A stretch of DNA of 64,000 bases from Actomonas aquatica (GCF_019679435.2 NZ_CP139781.1:558001-622000); one strand, 5' to 3'; positions 1 through 9,011 are shown, numbered from the stretch's first letter. The notes: a model not told the origin generated them from the letters alone. Numbers and translations are program-made.

Positions 1-279
1 AGCGTGCGGGTGGCGATCAACGGTCAGGATGTAAAACTCGGGCGCGCCGAAGCCACCGATGCCGCCACCGCCAATACCGCGCCCGGCACGGTGCTTGGCT
101 TGCAAGACGGCGCGCTCGCCGTGGCGACCGGGCAGGGCGTGCTACGGTTGTTGGAGTTGCAGCGTCCTGGCGGACGCATGATGCCGGCCACGGATTTCCT
201 GCGCGGCTTCCCGCTCGAAACCGGTCTGCTGCTGCCCTCGCAGCCCATGCCGGAACTCGTGCGTCGCCAATCGACTTAG
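1..279 (+). CDS. fmt: Methionyl-tRNA formyltransferase, C-terminal part (5' cut by window)
   Basis: The first frame is open from base 1 to a TAG at 277-279 and gives about 92 residues. They match the C-terminal beta-barrel domain of Fmt: a PGTVLGL segment, then VATGQGVLRLLELQ, PGGRMM and DFLRG, in the order seen in the family. Fmt formylates the initiator Met-tRNA in the cytoplasm, and this domain helps bind the tRNA. The catalytic N-terminal domain lies outside the window. The gene is followed 41 bases later by a LysM gene on the same strand. Recognition is by motif order only, but the match is good. Confidence 0.85.
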   Translation, partial: SVRVAINGQDVKLGRAEATDAATANTAPGTVLGLQDGALAVATGQGVLRLLELQRPGGRMMPATDFLRGFPLETGLLLPSQPMPELVRRQST

Positions 280-320
280 CCGCTTGTTTTCAACCGGGCT
301 TTTTCCCAAGCTGCGCGACC

Positions 321-899
321 ATGATCAAACGTGCGCTCATCGGCCTGCTGTCTCTCACCCTATGTGCGGTGAGTTGGGCTCAATATCCTGCCCAAAATAA
401 CCTTGGATCTCAGGTCGCCGGTCTGCGCGAAGACGTGCGCATCTTGGTTGAGCGAGTGGGGCAGATGGCGCTGCGGATCGAACAACTCGAACGCGAGAAC
501 GCCCGCCTGCTTTCCGCCACGGACGGTCTCGACAGCACCTACGCCACCGTGCGCCAGCTCAACGACGCTGTGGCCGAGCTCACTCAGCAGATTTCCAGCG
601 GCGACGCCACCTCCCGCGCGCAGGCCGCGAAGGCCGTGCAGGAATTGGCTCGCCAGGTGAATGTGTCGATGGACGGTTTGGCCAAGGACCTCAACGCTCG
701 CCGCCAGGTCACCGCGCCGACCTTCAATGACGATTTCCCCAAGGAGGGCATTCGCTACACGGTGGAGAAGGGCGATACACTTTCGAGCATCGCGTCGCGC
801 TTCGGCTCGACCGTTAAAGACATTCAAAACGCCAACCGCATCACCGATCCGCGCAAGGTGCAGGTCGGCCAGACGCTCTTCATTCCCGGCGCTCAATAA
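321..899 (+). CDS. Secreted coiled-coil protein with C-terminal LysM domain
   Basis: 192 residues. A signal peptide spans about residues 1-20 (MIKRALIGLLSLTLCAVSWA). Residues 30-120 are a predicted coiled coil rich in E, Q, R and L. The C-terminus (about 146-190) is one LysM domain, visible as YTVEKGDTLSSIASRFGS and VGQTLFIPG. LysM binds peptidoglycan or chitin-like N-acetylglucosamine chains, so the protein is probably periplasmic and wall-associated. It ends 7 bases before parB, so the two are probably co-transcribed. The exact role is unknown; tethering or spacing at the cell wall is an inference from the domain layout. Confidence 0.75.
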   Translation: MIKRALIGLLSLTLCAVSWAQYPAQNNLGSQVAGLREDVRILVERVGQMALRIEQLERENARLLSATDGLDSTYATVRQLNDAVAELTQQISSGDATSRAQAAKAVQELARQVNVSMDGLAKDLNARRQVTAPTFNDDFPKEGIRYTVEKGDTLSSIASRFGSTVKDIQNANRITDPRKVQVGQTLFIPGAQ

Positions 900-906
900 C
901 CCCCAC

Positions 907-1881
907 ATGGCTTCTTCCAAATCCCGACTCGGTCGCGGTCTCGGCGGACTCATCGCTGCCGCCGCCCCCGCCAAATCTCCCACCGCGCAAGCGGCTGCCA
1001 AAGCCGTGGGCAACCTGAAGGACGGCAAGGGCGGCAAAGCTGCGGCCGCCGCGGCCACCACCGAACCGCCCGCCACGCCCGGCTTCGAAGAGATCGCGGT
1101 CACGCACATCGAGCCGAGCCCCTATCAGGCCCGGCGCGAGATCCAGGCCGAGCACCTCAACGAACTCGCCGAGAGCATCAAATCCGAGGGCCTGCTGCAG
1201 CCGATCGTCGTCCGCAAAATCAAGGACAAGCAGTTTGAGCTCATCGCGGGTGAACGTCGTTGGCGCGCCTATCAGGTCCTCAAGCTGAAGACCATTCCGG
1301 CCCGCGTGGTCGAAGCCAGCAACGCCTCCGCCGCCGCGCTTGGCCTGATCGAGAATCTGCAGCGTGAAGGCCTCAACCCGATTGAAGAGGCCTACGGTTA
1401 CGCCAGCCTCATTCGCGACTTCGACCTCACGCAGGAGCAGGCTTCCGATCGGGTGGGCAAGAGCCGCGCGTCGGTCGCCAACACCCTGCGTCTGCTCTCG
1501 CTCGACGCGGAACTGCAGGGCTACGTCGCCAAGTCCATCCTCAGTTTTGGCCATGCCAAAGTATTGCTCGGTATCGAAGCACCGGCCGAGCGCGCCATCC
1601 TCGCCCGCCGCGTGATCGAGGACGGCCTGAGTGTCCGCGCCACCGAAAAGCTGGTGCAGGACAAAAAGTCCGGCAGCGCGAGCAGCTCCAAAAAAGCGGC
1701 CAAGAAGGGCGGCACCGCCGCCGAGGTCGCAGCGATCAACGGCATCGAGAAAAAGCTCACCTCGCACCTCGGAGCCCGCGTAGCGCTTAAACACACGCCC
1801 AAGAAGGGCCAGATCGTCATCCAATACGCTGGTAACGACGACCTCGCCCGCATCCTCGAAAAACTCGGCGTCGAAGCCTGA
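907..1881 (+). CDS. parB: Chromosome partitioning protein ParB
   Basis: 324 residues from the ATG at 907. The start sequence MASSKSRLGRGLGGLI is typical of chromosomal ParB. After an Ala/Lys-rich linker, the ParB/Spo0J domain begins near residue 65. It contains the CTP-binding motifs GERRWRA (115-121) and ENLQREGLNPIEEA (149-162). A helix-turn-helix follows at about 174-198, and a C-terminal dimerisation region at 260-324. ParB loads at parS sites as a CTP-dependent clamp and works with ParA in chromosome segregation. No parA and no clear parS site was seen in the window. An open frame extends upstream to 661, but the conserved start is at 907. Confidence 0.95.
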   Translation: MASSKSRLGRGLGGLIAAAAPAKSPTAQAAAKAVGNLKDGKGGKAAAAAATTEPPATPGFEEIAVTHIEPSPYQARREIQAEHLNELAESIKSEGLLQPIVVRKIKDKQFELIAGERRWRAYQVLKLKTIPARVVEASNASAAALGLIENLQREGLNPIEEAYGYASLIRDFDLTQEQASDRVGKSRASVANTLRLLSLDAELQGYVAKSILSFGHAKVLLGIEAPAERAILARRVIEDGLSVRATEKLVQDKKSGSASSSKKAAKKGGTAAEVAAINGIEKKLTSHLGARVALKHTPKKGQIVIQYAGNDDLARILEKLGVEA

Positions 1882-1895
1882 GTTGTCTCGCCGTC

Positions 1896-1964
1896 GTGGC
1901 CGCGGCATCCCTGCCGCGGTGAACCGAGAGGCAAACTCGCCCCGAGGCTGGACGCCTCGCCCAC
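1896..1964. repeat. Pair of inverted REP-like palindromes
   Basis: The left unit (1896-1919) reads GTGGC then a hairpin of CGCGGCA, a TCCC loop and TGCCGCG. The right unit (1942-1964) is in the opposite orientation; read on the minus strand it is GTGGG, then CGAGGC, a GTCCA loop and GCCTCG. A GT(A/G)G head before a short palindrome is the layout of REP elements. The pair sits between parB and secG and contains no gene. Confidence 0.6.
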
Positions 1965-2066
1965 TTGGTTCCGCGCGACTCCCGTATCCACTTTTTACAT
2001 CCCTAAACCCCATCCGCCCCGGGCATTGACAAGCCCCGGGCAGAACTGCTCAGTTAACCCTTTTCC

Positions 2067-2417
2067 ATGAATCTCCTGATCGCGATTTTCACCTTCATCC
2101 TCATCATTGTCTCCGTCGCGCTGGTGCTGCTCGTCCTCATGCAGAAGGCCAAAAACGACGGTGGCATGGGTGCCGCCCTCGGTGGTGGCGCGGCTGAAGC
2201 CACCTTTGGTGCTGACACCGGCAACGTGCTGACCACGGCTACCATTCGCGGAGCGGTCGCTTTCTTTGTGCTGAGCCTCGTGCTGTATCTCGCCCACATT
2301 TACGTGCGCAACCACGCCGCGGCTGAAGCCGGCTCCGCGCTACCGACCATCGAGGCTCCCGCCACCACGTTCGATGATGCCGCCGCCGCTCCGGCGACCA
2401 CGGAACCCCAACCCTGA
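2067..2417 (+). CDS. secG: Preprotein translocase subunit SecG
   Basis: 116 residues. Two transmembrane helices are visible (about 3-22 and 55-76), with the SecG signature between them: [16 protein letters not shown] and an [14 protein letters not shown] segment (here [10 protein letters not shown]). SecG is the small accessory subunit of the SecYEG channel in the inner membrane. The C-terminal tail after the second helix is Ala/Pro-rich and acidic, which is common in this phylum. The start ATG at 2067 is at the usual position for the family. Confidence 0.92.
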   Translation: MNLLIAIFTFILIIVSVALVLLVLMQKAKNDGGMGAALGGGAAEATFGADTGNVLTTATIRGAVAFFVLSLVLYLAHIYVRNHAAAEAGSALPTIEAPATTFDDAAAAPATTEPQP

Positions 2418-2437
2418 TTCGCGAGTCTTTGGCGCGC

Positions 2438-3334
2438 ATGCAGCGTTGCCCCGCGAGTTTCTTTCGGCAGGCCGTTCGCACGGTCTGCCTTTTTTGTGGC
2501 CTCGCCGTGCTGGCCTTGAGTCTGCAGGCGCAACACAAGGGCAACCGGCTGCGCCCGCGCTACCTCTCCGACGAGGCCGACCCGGCGCGCGGCGTCGAAA
2601 TCATGGCGCAGTTCCGCAGCCTCGGCATCGCCGGAGACTACTACCTCGATTTTGATCTGCACGTGCTGCCGCGGCGCGGTGAAGCGTCGGTGGTCAAGGG
2701 CCGCATGTGGGGCTCACGCAACGCGATCGGCCCGCTCTTTCGCGCGGAGCTGCGTGGGCCGGACACGCGCCTGACTCTTGACCGCCTGCTCGGGCAGAAC
2801 GGTCCGCAGCCGCAGTCCTGGCGCTTCTCGCCGCCGGAAATCGGCGGCACCAGCACGGTGGAGGCACTCGATCCGACGACCCTGTTGGATCCGCTGGCCG
2901 GCACCGGCCTGTCGATGTTCGAGCTGCAGATGCCGTTCACCTACTGGGACGATTTTGTGTTTGAAGGCGTGACGCAGGTGCGCGGGCGGGCGGTGCACGC
3001 CTTCCTGATGTATCCACCGGATGAATTCGCCGCGGCCCATCCGGAGATCGGCGGGGTGCGGCTGCATCTCGACGCCAATTTTAATGCCTTGATGCAGGCG
3101 GTGATTCTCGACGGCGACGAAGAGCCGCTGCGCAAACTCACTGTCCTCGACCTGAAAAAACTCGGCGAGCAATGGATCGTGAAATCGATCGACGTGCGCG
3201 ACGAAGCGACGCGCGACAAGGTGCGCTTCGAGGTGAACGGCGCGGCGCTCGGCTTGAGTTTCGCGCCGGGTCTGTTCACGCCGACGGCGCTGCAGGACAA
3301 CTACGGCCCGCCCGACGGGGTGGAGTTTTTCTGA
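2438..3334 (+). CDS. Secreted LolA-like outer-membrane lipoprotein-sorting family protein
   Basis: 298 residues from the ATG at 2438. An in-frame TTG three codons upstream is also possible. A signal peptide (about 1-29, ending SLQAQ) is followed by a beta-rich protein with the pattern of the 'outer membrane lipoprotein-sorting protein' group: an acidic MAQFRSLGIAGDYYLDFDL start, TYWDDFVFEGVTQVRGRAVHAFLMYPP in the middle, and LDANFNALMQAVILD near the C-terminus. Such proteins have a LolA/LppX-like fold and may carry lipids or lipoproteins across the periplasm. The stop at 3334 faces the stop of the convergent metallo-hydrolase gene. Confidence 0.6.
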   Translation: MQRCPASFFRQAVRTVCLFCGLAVLALSLQAQHKGNRLRPRYLSDEADPARGVEIMAQFRSLGIAGDYYLDFDLHVLPRRGEASVVKGRMWGSRNAIGPLFRAELRGPDTRLTLDRLLGQNGPQPQSWRFSPPEIGGTSTVEALDPTTLLDPLAGTGLSMFELQMPFTYWDDFVFEGVTQVRGRAVHAFLMYPPDEFAAAHPEIGGVRLHLDANFNALMQAVILDGDEEPLRKLTVLDLKKLGEQWIVKSIDVRDEATRDKVRFEVNGAALGLSFAPGLFTPTALQDNYGPPDGVEFF

Positions 3335-3345
3335 GCTGCACCTCT

Positions 3346-3364
3346 GCCGCGATCTGATCGCGGC
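3346..3364. terminator. Hairpin between convergent genes
   Basis: GCCGCGAT and ATCGCGGC form a perfect 8-bp stem around a CTG loop. It lies between two convergent stop codons (3334 and 3392). There is no T-tract on either strand, so its role as an intrinsic terminator is uncertain. Confidence 0.3.
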
Positions 3365-3391
3365 GGGCTCGTTGGTCCGACTCGACCAGGC

Positions 3392-4756
3392 TTAAACCTG
3401 GTAGGTTTCGCCGGGCTTGGGATCGAGGACTTTGATGCGGTCGTCGCGCTCGGCGAATTGCTGGGCGAACCAGCCGCGAGCTTCCGGATCACCGTGGGTG
3501 AGCACCACGGTGCGCGGTTCGGCCTGTAGTGAGAACTCCAGCAGCTCCTCGCGCTCGGCGTGGCCACTGAGCTCAAACTTCTCCACGCGGGCCTTGATGC
3601 GGGAGCGCACGTGCAGGGTTTCGAAAATGAAGTCGTCGCCGGGGTGCGATTCCAGCAGCGCGCCGCCGGGCGTATCGGGGTCGCAGTAACCCACAAAACC
3701 GATCGTGTTGCGGTGATGACCGAGCAGACCAGAGGCGAGGGTATAGCTCGGGGTGTTCTCCACCAACATGCCGGAGCTCACGATGTAGAGCGCGTTGCGC
3801 TCGGGGTCTTTGCCGGGAGTCAGTTTGCGCGGCAGGGACTTGAGCTTCAGCTCCTTCAGGATGGCGCGGTTGAACTGCACGTGGTTCGTCTTGCGACGGA
3901 TCTCGTCGAAGTAGTCGCAGAGATCGAGACCGAGGCCGGAACCGACGATCGGGCAGTCGACCAATTTGCCGAACTTCCGCGCGTCGTGCATGATGGTGAG
4001 AATCTCCTGCATGCGGCCGAGGGCGAAGACTGGCAGCAGGAAGGAACCGCCGCGACCGATGGTGTCGTTGATCGACTTGATGAGACGTTCGACCTCATGC
4101 ACGCGCTCCTGGCCAGCCGGACGATCGGTGAGGCCGCGCGTGGTTTCGGTCACGATGGTGTCGAAGTGACCGGTCGGGAACCTGGCGCCGGGCAGCGTGC
4201 GCAGGTCGTCAAACAGCACGTCGCCGGTGAAGAAAATGCCGCGGTGCTTGTGGCGCACCTCGAGGGCGGCGGCACCAGCCACGTGACCCGACGGGTGCAG
4301 CATGATCTCGATCTCGTCGCGCGGATTGATGCCGTTGACCTTCTTGGCCAGGCCGAAATTGAGGCCTACCATGCGACTGGCGCAGCGGTCGATTTCCTCG
4401 TGCGTGAAAAGCGGATACTCCGGGATGTCCTGCTCGGCCTTCTGCCGTTTCATGACGTTGGCGGAGTTGTGTAGCATGCGCTCAATGAGGATCCGCGAGG
4501 AGGCCGACATGACCACCGGAGCGTCCGGAAACTCGCGCATGGCGACCGGCAGCGAGCCGATATGGTCGAGGTGGCAGTGCGTGATGACGATGAGGTCCAC
4601 CCGTTCGCCGCGGATTTGTTTGAAGTCGGGAATGGCGGCGCGCCCCACGTGTTTAGGGTGCAATCCGCTGTCAATCAGCAGGTTAACTCCGCCAATCTGG
4701 ACGAATAGTGCGTTGGCACCGATGCCGCCGTGGCGGTTGAGATCAAGCAACTTCAT
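3392..4756 (-). CDS. Beta-CASP metallo-beta-lactamase-fold ribonuclease-like protein
   Basis: 454 residues from the ATG at 4756; a TTG 16 codons upstream is less likely. The N-terminal domain has the zinc motif THCHLDHIG, the later histidines in HPSGHVAGA and the aspartate in FFTGDVLFDD. The middle region has PVFALGRMQE, which marks the beta-CASP insertion. SSGML, LSGHAERE and VLTHGDPEA then complete the active site. Family members are RNA endo/exonucleases related to CPSF73 and RNase J, acting in the cytoplasm. No KH domain is present. The RNA target is unknown. The gene is monocistronic, convergent with the LolA-like gene and upstream of apaG on the same strand. Confidence 0.85.
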   Translation of the reverse strand: MKLLDLNRHGGIGANALFVQIGGVNLLIDSGLHPKHVGRAAIPDFKQIRGERVDLIVITHCHLDHIGSLPVAMREFPDAPVVMSASSRILIERMLHNSANVMKRQKAEQDIPEYPLFTHEEIDRCASRMVGLNFGLAKKVNGINPRDEIEIMLHPSGHVAGAAALEVRHKHRGIFFTGDVLFDDLRTLPGARFPTGHFDTIVTETTRGLTDRPAGQERVHEVERLIKSINDTIGRGGSFLLPVFALGRMQEILTIMHDARKFGKLVDCPIVGSGLGLDLCDYFDEIRRKTNHVQFNRAILKELKLKSLPRKLTPGKDPERNALYIVSSGMLVENTPSYTLASGLLGHHRNTIGFVGYCDPDTPGGALLESHPGDDFIFETLHVRSRIKARVEKFELSGHAEREELLEFSLQAEPRTVVLTHGDPEARGWFAQQFAERDDRIKVLDPKPGETYQV

Positions 4757-4838
4757 TGTGTAAACGGTCAGCCAGAACCCTGCGCCAGCCCGGTGCAAGT
4801 TCAACTTGGTGGCGCCGAAAGGGGCGGCCGAGGGGAAA

Positions 4839-5234
4839 TCAGTCTTCGGTCGGGGAGCCCGGGACCGTCATGTCGAACGGGGGCAGGATGACATGAACGC
4901 GGGAACCGTTGGCCGTGATCCCGTGAAAACTCCCGATCACGCGCGCGTCGCAGCCGGTCACGTGGTAGCTGTTGTAGGTGAAGGATTGGCCGGGCTCGAG
5001 GCGCGGGGTTTCGCCCACGATCTTGTCGCCTTCGATGACAAGGCGTTCGCCGTCCGACTGCTCAACGACCCATTTGCGGCCGAGCAACTCGACCGTGGTG
5101 GGCGACAGGTTGCGGATGGTCACGAAGTAGACAAACGCGTGTGGTTTGTCGGGCGGCAGACTCGGGCCGCCGTGGTGATAGACGAGGCGATCGAGCTGGG
5201 CGGTGAGGCCGGGGAGTTCCTGCGAGACGGGCAC
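4839..5234 (-). CDS. apaG: ApaG-domain protein
   Basis: 131 residues from a GTG at 5234; the family is usually about 125-130 residues, which supports this start. Visible features are the beta-sandwich pattern FVYFVTIRNLSPTTVELLGR, a GRKWVV segment, IVGETPRLEPGQSFTY and GSFHGI. ApaG is a small fibronectin-III-like protein. Its bacterial role is still vague and it has been linked to stress and cobalt or magnesium phenotypes. There is no ATG in the plausible region. The gene is divergent from the membrane protein gene at 5328. Confidence 0.8.
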   Translation of the reverse strand: MPVSQELPGLTAQLDRLVYHHGGPSLPPDKPHAFVYFVTIRNLSPTTVELLGRKWVVEQSDGERLVIEGDKIVGETPRLEPGQSFTYNSYHVTGCDARVIGSFHGITANGSRVHVILPPFDMTVPGSPTED

Positions 5235-5327
5235 GGCCTCAACAGGACTAAGCCCGCCGTGTGATGCAACCGGGTTTCGCAGGGAATTCCATTGCGCTGG
5301 GCGGAAGGAAGCAGAGGGTGCGGCGAT

Positions 5328-6038
5328 ATGTTCGCTGATCTGCTCCACGTCGTGTTGCTTGCCCTGTTGGGCACCGGGCACTGCATCGGCATGTGTGGTG
5401 CCTTTGCGCTGGCTGCCGGGAGCGGCGAAGGCGGACACAGCGCGTGGTGGGCGCGACAGATTTCGTATCAACTGGGCAAGGGCATCGCCTACGTTTTTGT
5501 CGGCATCGCGGTGCTCGCGGCGATGAAGTGGCTGGAGAGTCGCACGCCGGTCGACGCCCTGCGCGACATCATCGCGTGGGTGGTGGGGTTGCTCATGATC
5601 GCACTGGGCCTGGCGCAGCTGTTGGGTCGGCGTTTGCCGGCGCGCTTTCAACAATGGTGGCAAGGCTCGCGCGCTTGTGGCGTGTTGAGCGGACTCGGTC
5701 GCAGTCGGTCCGCCTTCAAGGGGCTGCTCATCGGCTGGATCAACGGTTTCCTGCCGTGCGGGCTGTCGTGGGCGGCGCTGCTCTACCTCGTGGCCACCCG
5801 CTCGGTGGAGACGGTGGTGGCGGGGGCGTTGCTCTTCAGCCTCGCGACGCTGCCCGGGCTGGCGGCGACGGCGTGGCTGCTGCCCAAACTTGGCACGCGG
5901 CGACGCGCCTGGCTGATGCACGCGGCGGGCCTGCTGCTCATCGTGCTCGGCGTGCTGACGATCGTGCGCGGCAACGACGGCGTGCATCACTGGTTTCACC
6001 ACAATCTCGTGATCCCCGGCGCGGACGGCGGTCACTGA
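5328..6038 (+). CDS. SafE/DsbD-like membrane protein (sulfite exporter TauE/SafE family)
   Basis: 236 residues with about six transmembrane helices. The signature GTGHCIGMCGAF lies at residues 15-26 in the first helix, and GFLPCGLSWAALLYL near the middle forms the second half of the repeat. This pattern belongs to the 'sulfite exporter TauE/SafE family' set (UreH/DsbD_2-like), which often accompanies cbb3 oxidase assembly and metal handling. No ccoN or copper gene is seen nearby, so the substrate cannot be named. The ATG at 5328 is chosen because a GAGGG-like ribosome site lies 10 bases upstream; a TTG at 5292 is possible. Confidence 0.75.
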   Translation: MFADLLHVVLLALLGTGHCIGMCGAFALAAGSGEGGHSAWWARQISYQLGKGIAYVFVGIAVLAAMKWLESRTPVDALRDIIAWVVGLLMIALGLAQLLGRRLPARFQQWWQGSRACGVLSGLGRSRSAFKGLLIGWINGFLPCGLSWAALLYLVATRSVETVVAGALLFSLATLPGLAATAWLLPKLGTRRRAWLMHAAGLLLIVLGVLTIVRGNDGVHHWFHHNLVIPGADGGH

Positions 6039-6060
6039 CGGGCTTAGAAGCATTCAGCGA

Positions 6061-6108
6061 TTTGGTCTTCTTGGCGGTCTTTGCGTCCCTTTGCGCCTTT
6101 GCGTTAAA
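6061..6108. repeat. Dispersed-type TTTGCG-rich intergenic repeat
   Basis: After the SafE-like gene the DNA runs through a staggered series of T(C/T)TTGCG-like words: GGCGGTCTTTGCG, CCCTTTGCG, CCTTTGCG, then TTAAAAA. It has no coding sense on either strand. The wording resembles intergenic repeats I recall from this phylum, but only one copy is present here, so repeat status is inferred. Confidence 0.35.
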
Positions 6109-6152
6109 AACCTGCGGAGGAGTGGTCCCGCCGTCCATGGTTTGAACGCTTC

Positions 6153-6435
6153 GCGCTAGGGTGTGTCTCGGAAAGGCGAGGAACCATCGCTGGGAGCGCA
6201 GCCCGTGGAGGGCAAGGCGGAGCCGAGGGAACTGTGCCCATGGGCACTGTCCCTCGGCGACAACGCCGGCCTCCACGGGCTCCGTCCCAGCCCGAAGGGT
6301 GAGCGGGAAAAGAGGCTGGCGCGGCGTTGCCCACGACGGCATGGCCCTCTGGGCCACCTCCGTCGCGGCCGCCTGGCGCGAGCCCCTTTTCCCACTCACG
6401 CTGGCTCCTCGCCTTTCCCAGACACACCCTAGGGC
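6153..6435. mobile_element. MITE-like non-autonomous element with 30-bp terminal inverted repeats
   Basis: The ends at 6153-6182 and 6406-6435 are inverted repeats matching at 28 of 30 positions; the core is CTAGGGTGTGTCT..GGAAAGGCGAGGA. The outer CTAG/TA could be a target duplication of the IS630/mariner type. Inside are nested hairpins: 6191-6214 pairs with 6271-6294, an inner palindrome centres on GTGCCCATGGGCAC, and a second imperfect hairpin spans about 6291-6406. There is no credible gene inside. With flanking DNA it fills the 450-base gap between the SafE-like gene and purH. Confidence 0.65.
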
Positions 6436-6488
6436 ATTTCCACTCCGGTCTTGCCCTCCATTTGCCCGCCCCGCACAACGGCCTTTCC

Positions 6489-8036
6489 ATGGAAAAATTG
6501 GCGCTACTCTCGGTGAGTGACAAAAGCGGTCTGGCGGACTTCGCCACCGCGCTGGTGAAGGAACACGGCTATCGGTTGCTGTCCACGGGAGGCACGGCAC
6601 GGCTGCTGGCGGAGAAGGGGCTGCCCGTCACGGAAGTGAGCGAGCACACCGGCTTCCCGGAGATGATGGAGGGTCGCGTGAAGACCCTGCACCCGAAGAT
6701 CCACGGCGGCCTGCTGTGCCGTCGTGACAAGGCCGAGCACCTCGATGCCGCCAAAACCAACAACATCGATCTCATCGATCTGGTGGTGGTGAATCTCTAT
6801 CCGTTCGAGGCGACGGTCGCGAAGCCCGACGTCACTCGCGAGGAGGCGATTGAGAACATCGATATCGGTGGTCCGTCCATGCTCCGCAGCGCGGCGAAAA
6901 ACCACGAGGCCGTCACGGTCGTCTGCGATCCCGGCGACTACAACGCGGTGCTCGAAGCCCTCGGCGATGACAGCAAAATCGCCTCCCTGCGCCGCAAGCT
7001 CGCGCTGAAGGTGTTCCAACGCACCGCTAGCTACGACGCGGCAATCTCCGCTTATCTTGAAGCCAATGCCGATGAGCCCGATCTCGAGGCGCTGAGCGGT
7101 TTCCCGAAGAAGCTGTCGCTCGATCTCTCCAAGGCGCAGGAGCTGCGCTACGGCGAGAACCCGCACCAGAAGGCCGCCCTTTACGGCACCTTCCACGACC
7201 ACTTCGAGCAGCTCCAGGGCAAGGCGCTCAGCTACAACAACATTTTGGACATCACCTCGGCCGCTTACCTGATCGGCGAGTTCGAGCGTCCGACCGTCGC
7301 CATCCTCAAGCACACCAACCCCTGCGGTGTGGCCAGCGCCGACACGCTGGAAGAGGCGTGGGAACACGCCTTCGCCACCGATCGGCAGGCGCCGTTTGGC
7401 GGCATCATCATCGTCAACCAGACGATGGGCCCCGAGCTCGCGTCGACGATTGCCGGCATCTTTACCGAGGTCATCATCGCCCCGCGCTTCAGCGACGAGG
7501 CACTCGCGATCTTTGCCAAGAAAAAGAACCTGCGCCTCATGATCGCCAAGGACGGCATCGGTGCCGAGTCGCTGCAGGAAGTGCGTTCCGTCATCGGCGG
7601 CGTGTTGCTGCAGGATCGTGACCGCACCCTCGGCAAGCAGGCGGAGTTTAAGGTCGTCACCAAACGTCAACCGACCGCCGATGAGTGGGCGTCGATGATG
7701 TTTGGCTGGAAGATCGGCAAACACGTGAAGTCGAACTCCATCGTCTACTGCAAAGGCGAGCGCACCCTCGGTGTCGGCGCCGGCCAGATGGCCCGCGTGG
7801 ACAGCTCGCGCATCGCGGTGTGGAAGGCGGGCGAGGCCGGTCTCGACCTCAAGGGCTCGGTCGTCGCCAGCGAAGCGCTGTTCCCGTTTGCCGATGGCCT
7901 GATCGCCGCGGCCGACGCCGGTGCCACCTGCGCCATTCAGCCGGGCGGTTCGGTGCGTGACGCCGAAGTCATTGCCGCCGCCGACGAGCGCGACATGGCG
8001 ATGGTCTTCACCGGTATCCGCCACTTTAAGCACTAA
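6489..8036 (+). CDS. purH: Bifunctional purine biosynthesis protein PurH
   Basis: 515 residues from the ATG at 6489. The open frame extends upstream through the inverted-repeat element, but the family start [15 protein letters not shown] fixes the start. The N-terminal IMP cyclohydrolase domain (MGS-like fold, [24 protein letters not shown]) is followed by the AICAR formyltransferase domain with [22 protein letters not shown] and a C-terminal [10 protein letters not shown]. It catalyses the last two steps of de novo IMP synthesis in the cytoplasm. Length is normal and both active sites look intact. A strong terminator follows at 8068. Confidence 0.97.
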   Translation: MEKLALLSVSDKSGLADFATALVKEHGYRLLSTGGTARLLAEKGLPVTEVSEHTGFPEMMEGRVKTLHPKIHGGLLCRRDKAEHLDAAKTNNIDLIDLVVVNLYPFEATVAKPDVTREEAIENIDIGGPSMLRSAAKNHEAVTVVCDPGDYNAVLEALGDDSKIASLRRKLALKVFQRTASYDAAISAYLEANADEPDLEALSGFPKKLSLDLSKAQELRYGENPHQKAALYGTFHDHFEQLQGKALSYNNILDITSAAYLIGEFERPTVAILKHTNPCGVASADTLEEAWEHAFATDRQAPFGGIIIVNQTMGPELASTIAGIFTEVIIAPRFSDEALAIFAKKKNLRLMIAKDGIGAESLQEVRSVIGGVLLQDRDRTLGKQAEFKVVTKRQPTADEWASMMFGWKIGKHVKSNSIVYCKGERTLGVGAGQMARVDSSRIAVWKAGEAGLDLKGSVVASEALFPFADGLIAAADAGATCAIQPGGSVRDAEVIAAADERDMAMVFTGIRHFKH

Positions 8037-8067
8037 GAACCGATCCACCGATTCCTGGTCGGTCATC

Positions 8068-8099
8068 TGCGTGAGGCATTGCCAGCCTCACGCATTTTT
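8068..8099 (+). terminator. Rho-independent terminator of purH
   Basis: TGCGTGAGGC (8068-8077) and GCCTCACGCA (8085-8094) form a perfect 10-bp stem with a 7-base loop, followed by five T residues. It lies 32 bases after the purH stop. Confidence 0.85.
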
Positions 8100-8117
8100 A
8101 TATCCACTCGCTTGCTT

Positions 8118-8978
8118 ATGAACTCCCTGCGTCTGCTCGCTCTTCTCGCTTCGGCTGTCCTGTTTTTGACCGGTTGCACCACCGTGCCCGAAACGGGTCG
8201 GCGGCAGGTGCTGTTGGTCTCGGCCGATCAGGAGGCGCAGATGGGTTTGGAGGCGTTTACTCAGATCAAGCAGGAGGAAAATGTGTCCCACAACGCGATG
8301 CTCAACGACCGCGTCGAGCGGGTAGGGCGCCGCATCGCCGCGAGTGTCGGACGCGACCTGCCCAACGCGAAGTGGGAGTTTGTTGTCTTTGAATCGGAGG
8401 AACTGAATGCCTTCGCGCTCCCGGGTGGCAAAGTGGGCGTTTACACGGGCCTGCTCTATCTCGCCGAAACCGATGACGAACTGGCGGCGGTGATGGGGCA
8501 TGAGATTGCGCACGTCACGTCGCGACACTCTGGCGAACGTATGTCGCACCAAATGATCGCCGTCGGCGCGACTGCGCTGTCGGAGGTGGCGATGGAGGCA
8601 AAGGACGTCGACTCCGACAAACGCAACATCGTGCGTGCCGCGCTGGGTGTTGGCACTTCGGTTGGTGTGATGTTGCCGTTCTCGCGACTGCACGAATCGG
8701 AAGCCGACGCCGTGGGTCTGCGTTTCGCGGCCGGCGCCGGTTACGACCCACGCGCCGCAGTGACTTTTTGGCAGCGCATGATGAAGGCCAACGAAGGCAG
8801 GGCCCGCCCGCCGGAATGGTTGTCGACGCATCCGTCCAACGAGACTCGCATCCGCAAGCTCAGCGAACTCGCGCCGCAATACCTGCCGCTCTACGAAGAG
8901 GCCAAGAAGCGCATCGAAGCCGCCGAGTCCGGCGAAGCACCGCCGCCGCTGGCCCAACGCGAAATCGGAACGCCGTAG
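8118..8978 (+). CDS. M48-family zinc metalloprotease, lipoprotein
   Basis: 286 residues. A lipoprotein signal peptide ends in the lipobox LTGC with Cys20 as the lipidation site. The zinc site HEIAH lies at residues 128-132 and the third ligand is in HESEADAVG. This is the BepA/LoiP-like group of periplasmic M48 peptidases, which take part in outer-membrane protein quality control; that specific role is inferred. The lipid anchor would place it in the periplasm. A further in-frame start lies 13 codons upstream, but it falls in the purH terminator. The C-terminal end is Pro/Ala-rich. Confidence 0.88.
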   Translation: MNSLRLLALLASAVLFLTGCTTVPETGRRQVLLVSADQEAQMGLEAFTQIKQEENVSHNAMLNDRVERVGRRIAASVGRDLPNAKWEFVVFESEELNAFALPGGKVGVYTGLLYLAETDDELAAVMGHEIAHVTSRHSGERMSHQMIAVGATALSEVAMEAKDVDSDKRNIVRAALGVGTSVGVMLPFSRLHESEADAVGLRFAAGAGYDPRAAVTFWQRMMKANEGRARPPEWLSTHPSNETRIRKLSELAPQYLPLYEEAKKRIEAAESGEAPPPLAQREIGTP

Positions 8979-9011
8979 GGCAGAGCGCCGCTGACGCCAT
9001 CCACGCGCTTC

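Noticed and set aside
880..2013. 377-codon minus-strand open frame over parB
   Set aside because: Antisense to parB and low-complexity; parB motifs are unambiguous.
4839..6053. Long minus-strand frame upstream of apaG
   Set aside because: Only the last about 131 codons match ApaG; the rest overlaps the SafE-like membrane gene in antisense.
6327..6488. 54-codon N-terminal extension of purH
   Set aside because: Lies within the MITE-like element and is followed by the conserved PurH start at 6489.
6504..8066. 520-codon minus-strand open frame over purH
   Set aside because: It is exactly antisense to a well-conserved purH, with no recognisable domain and skewed composition.
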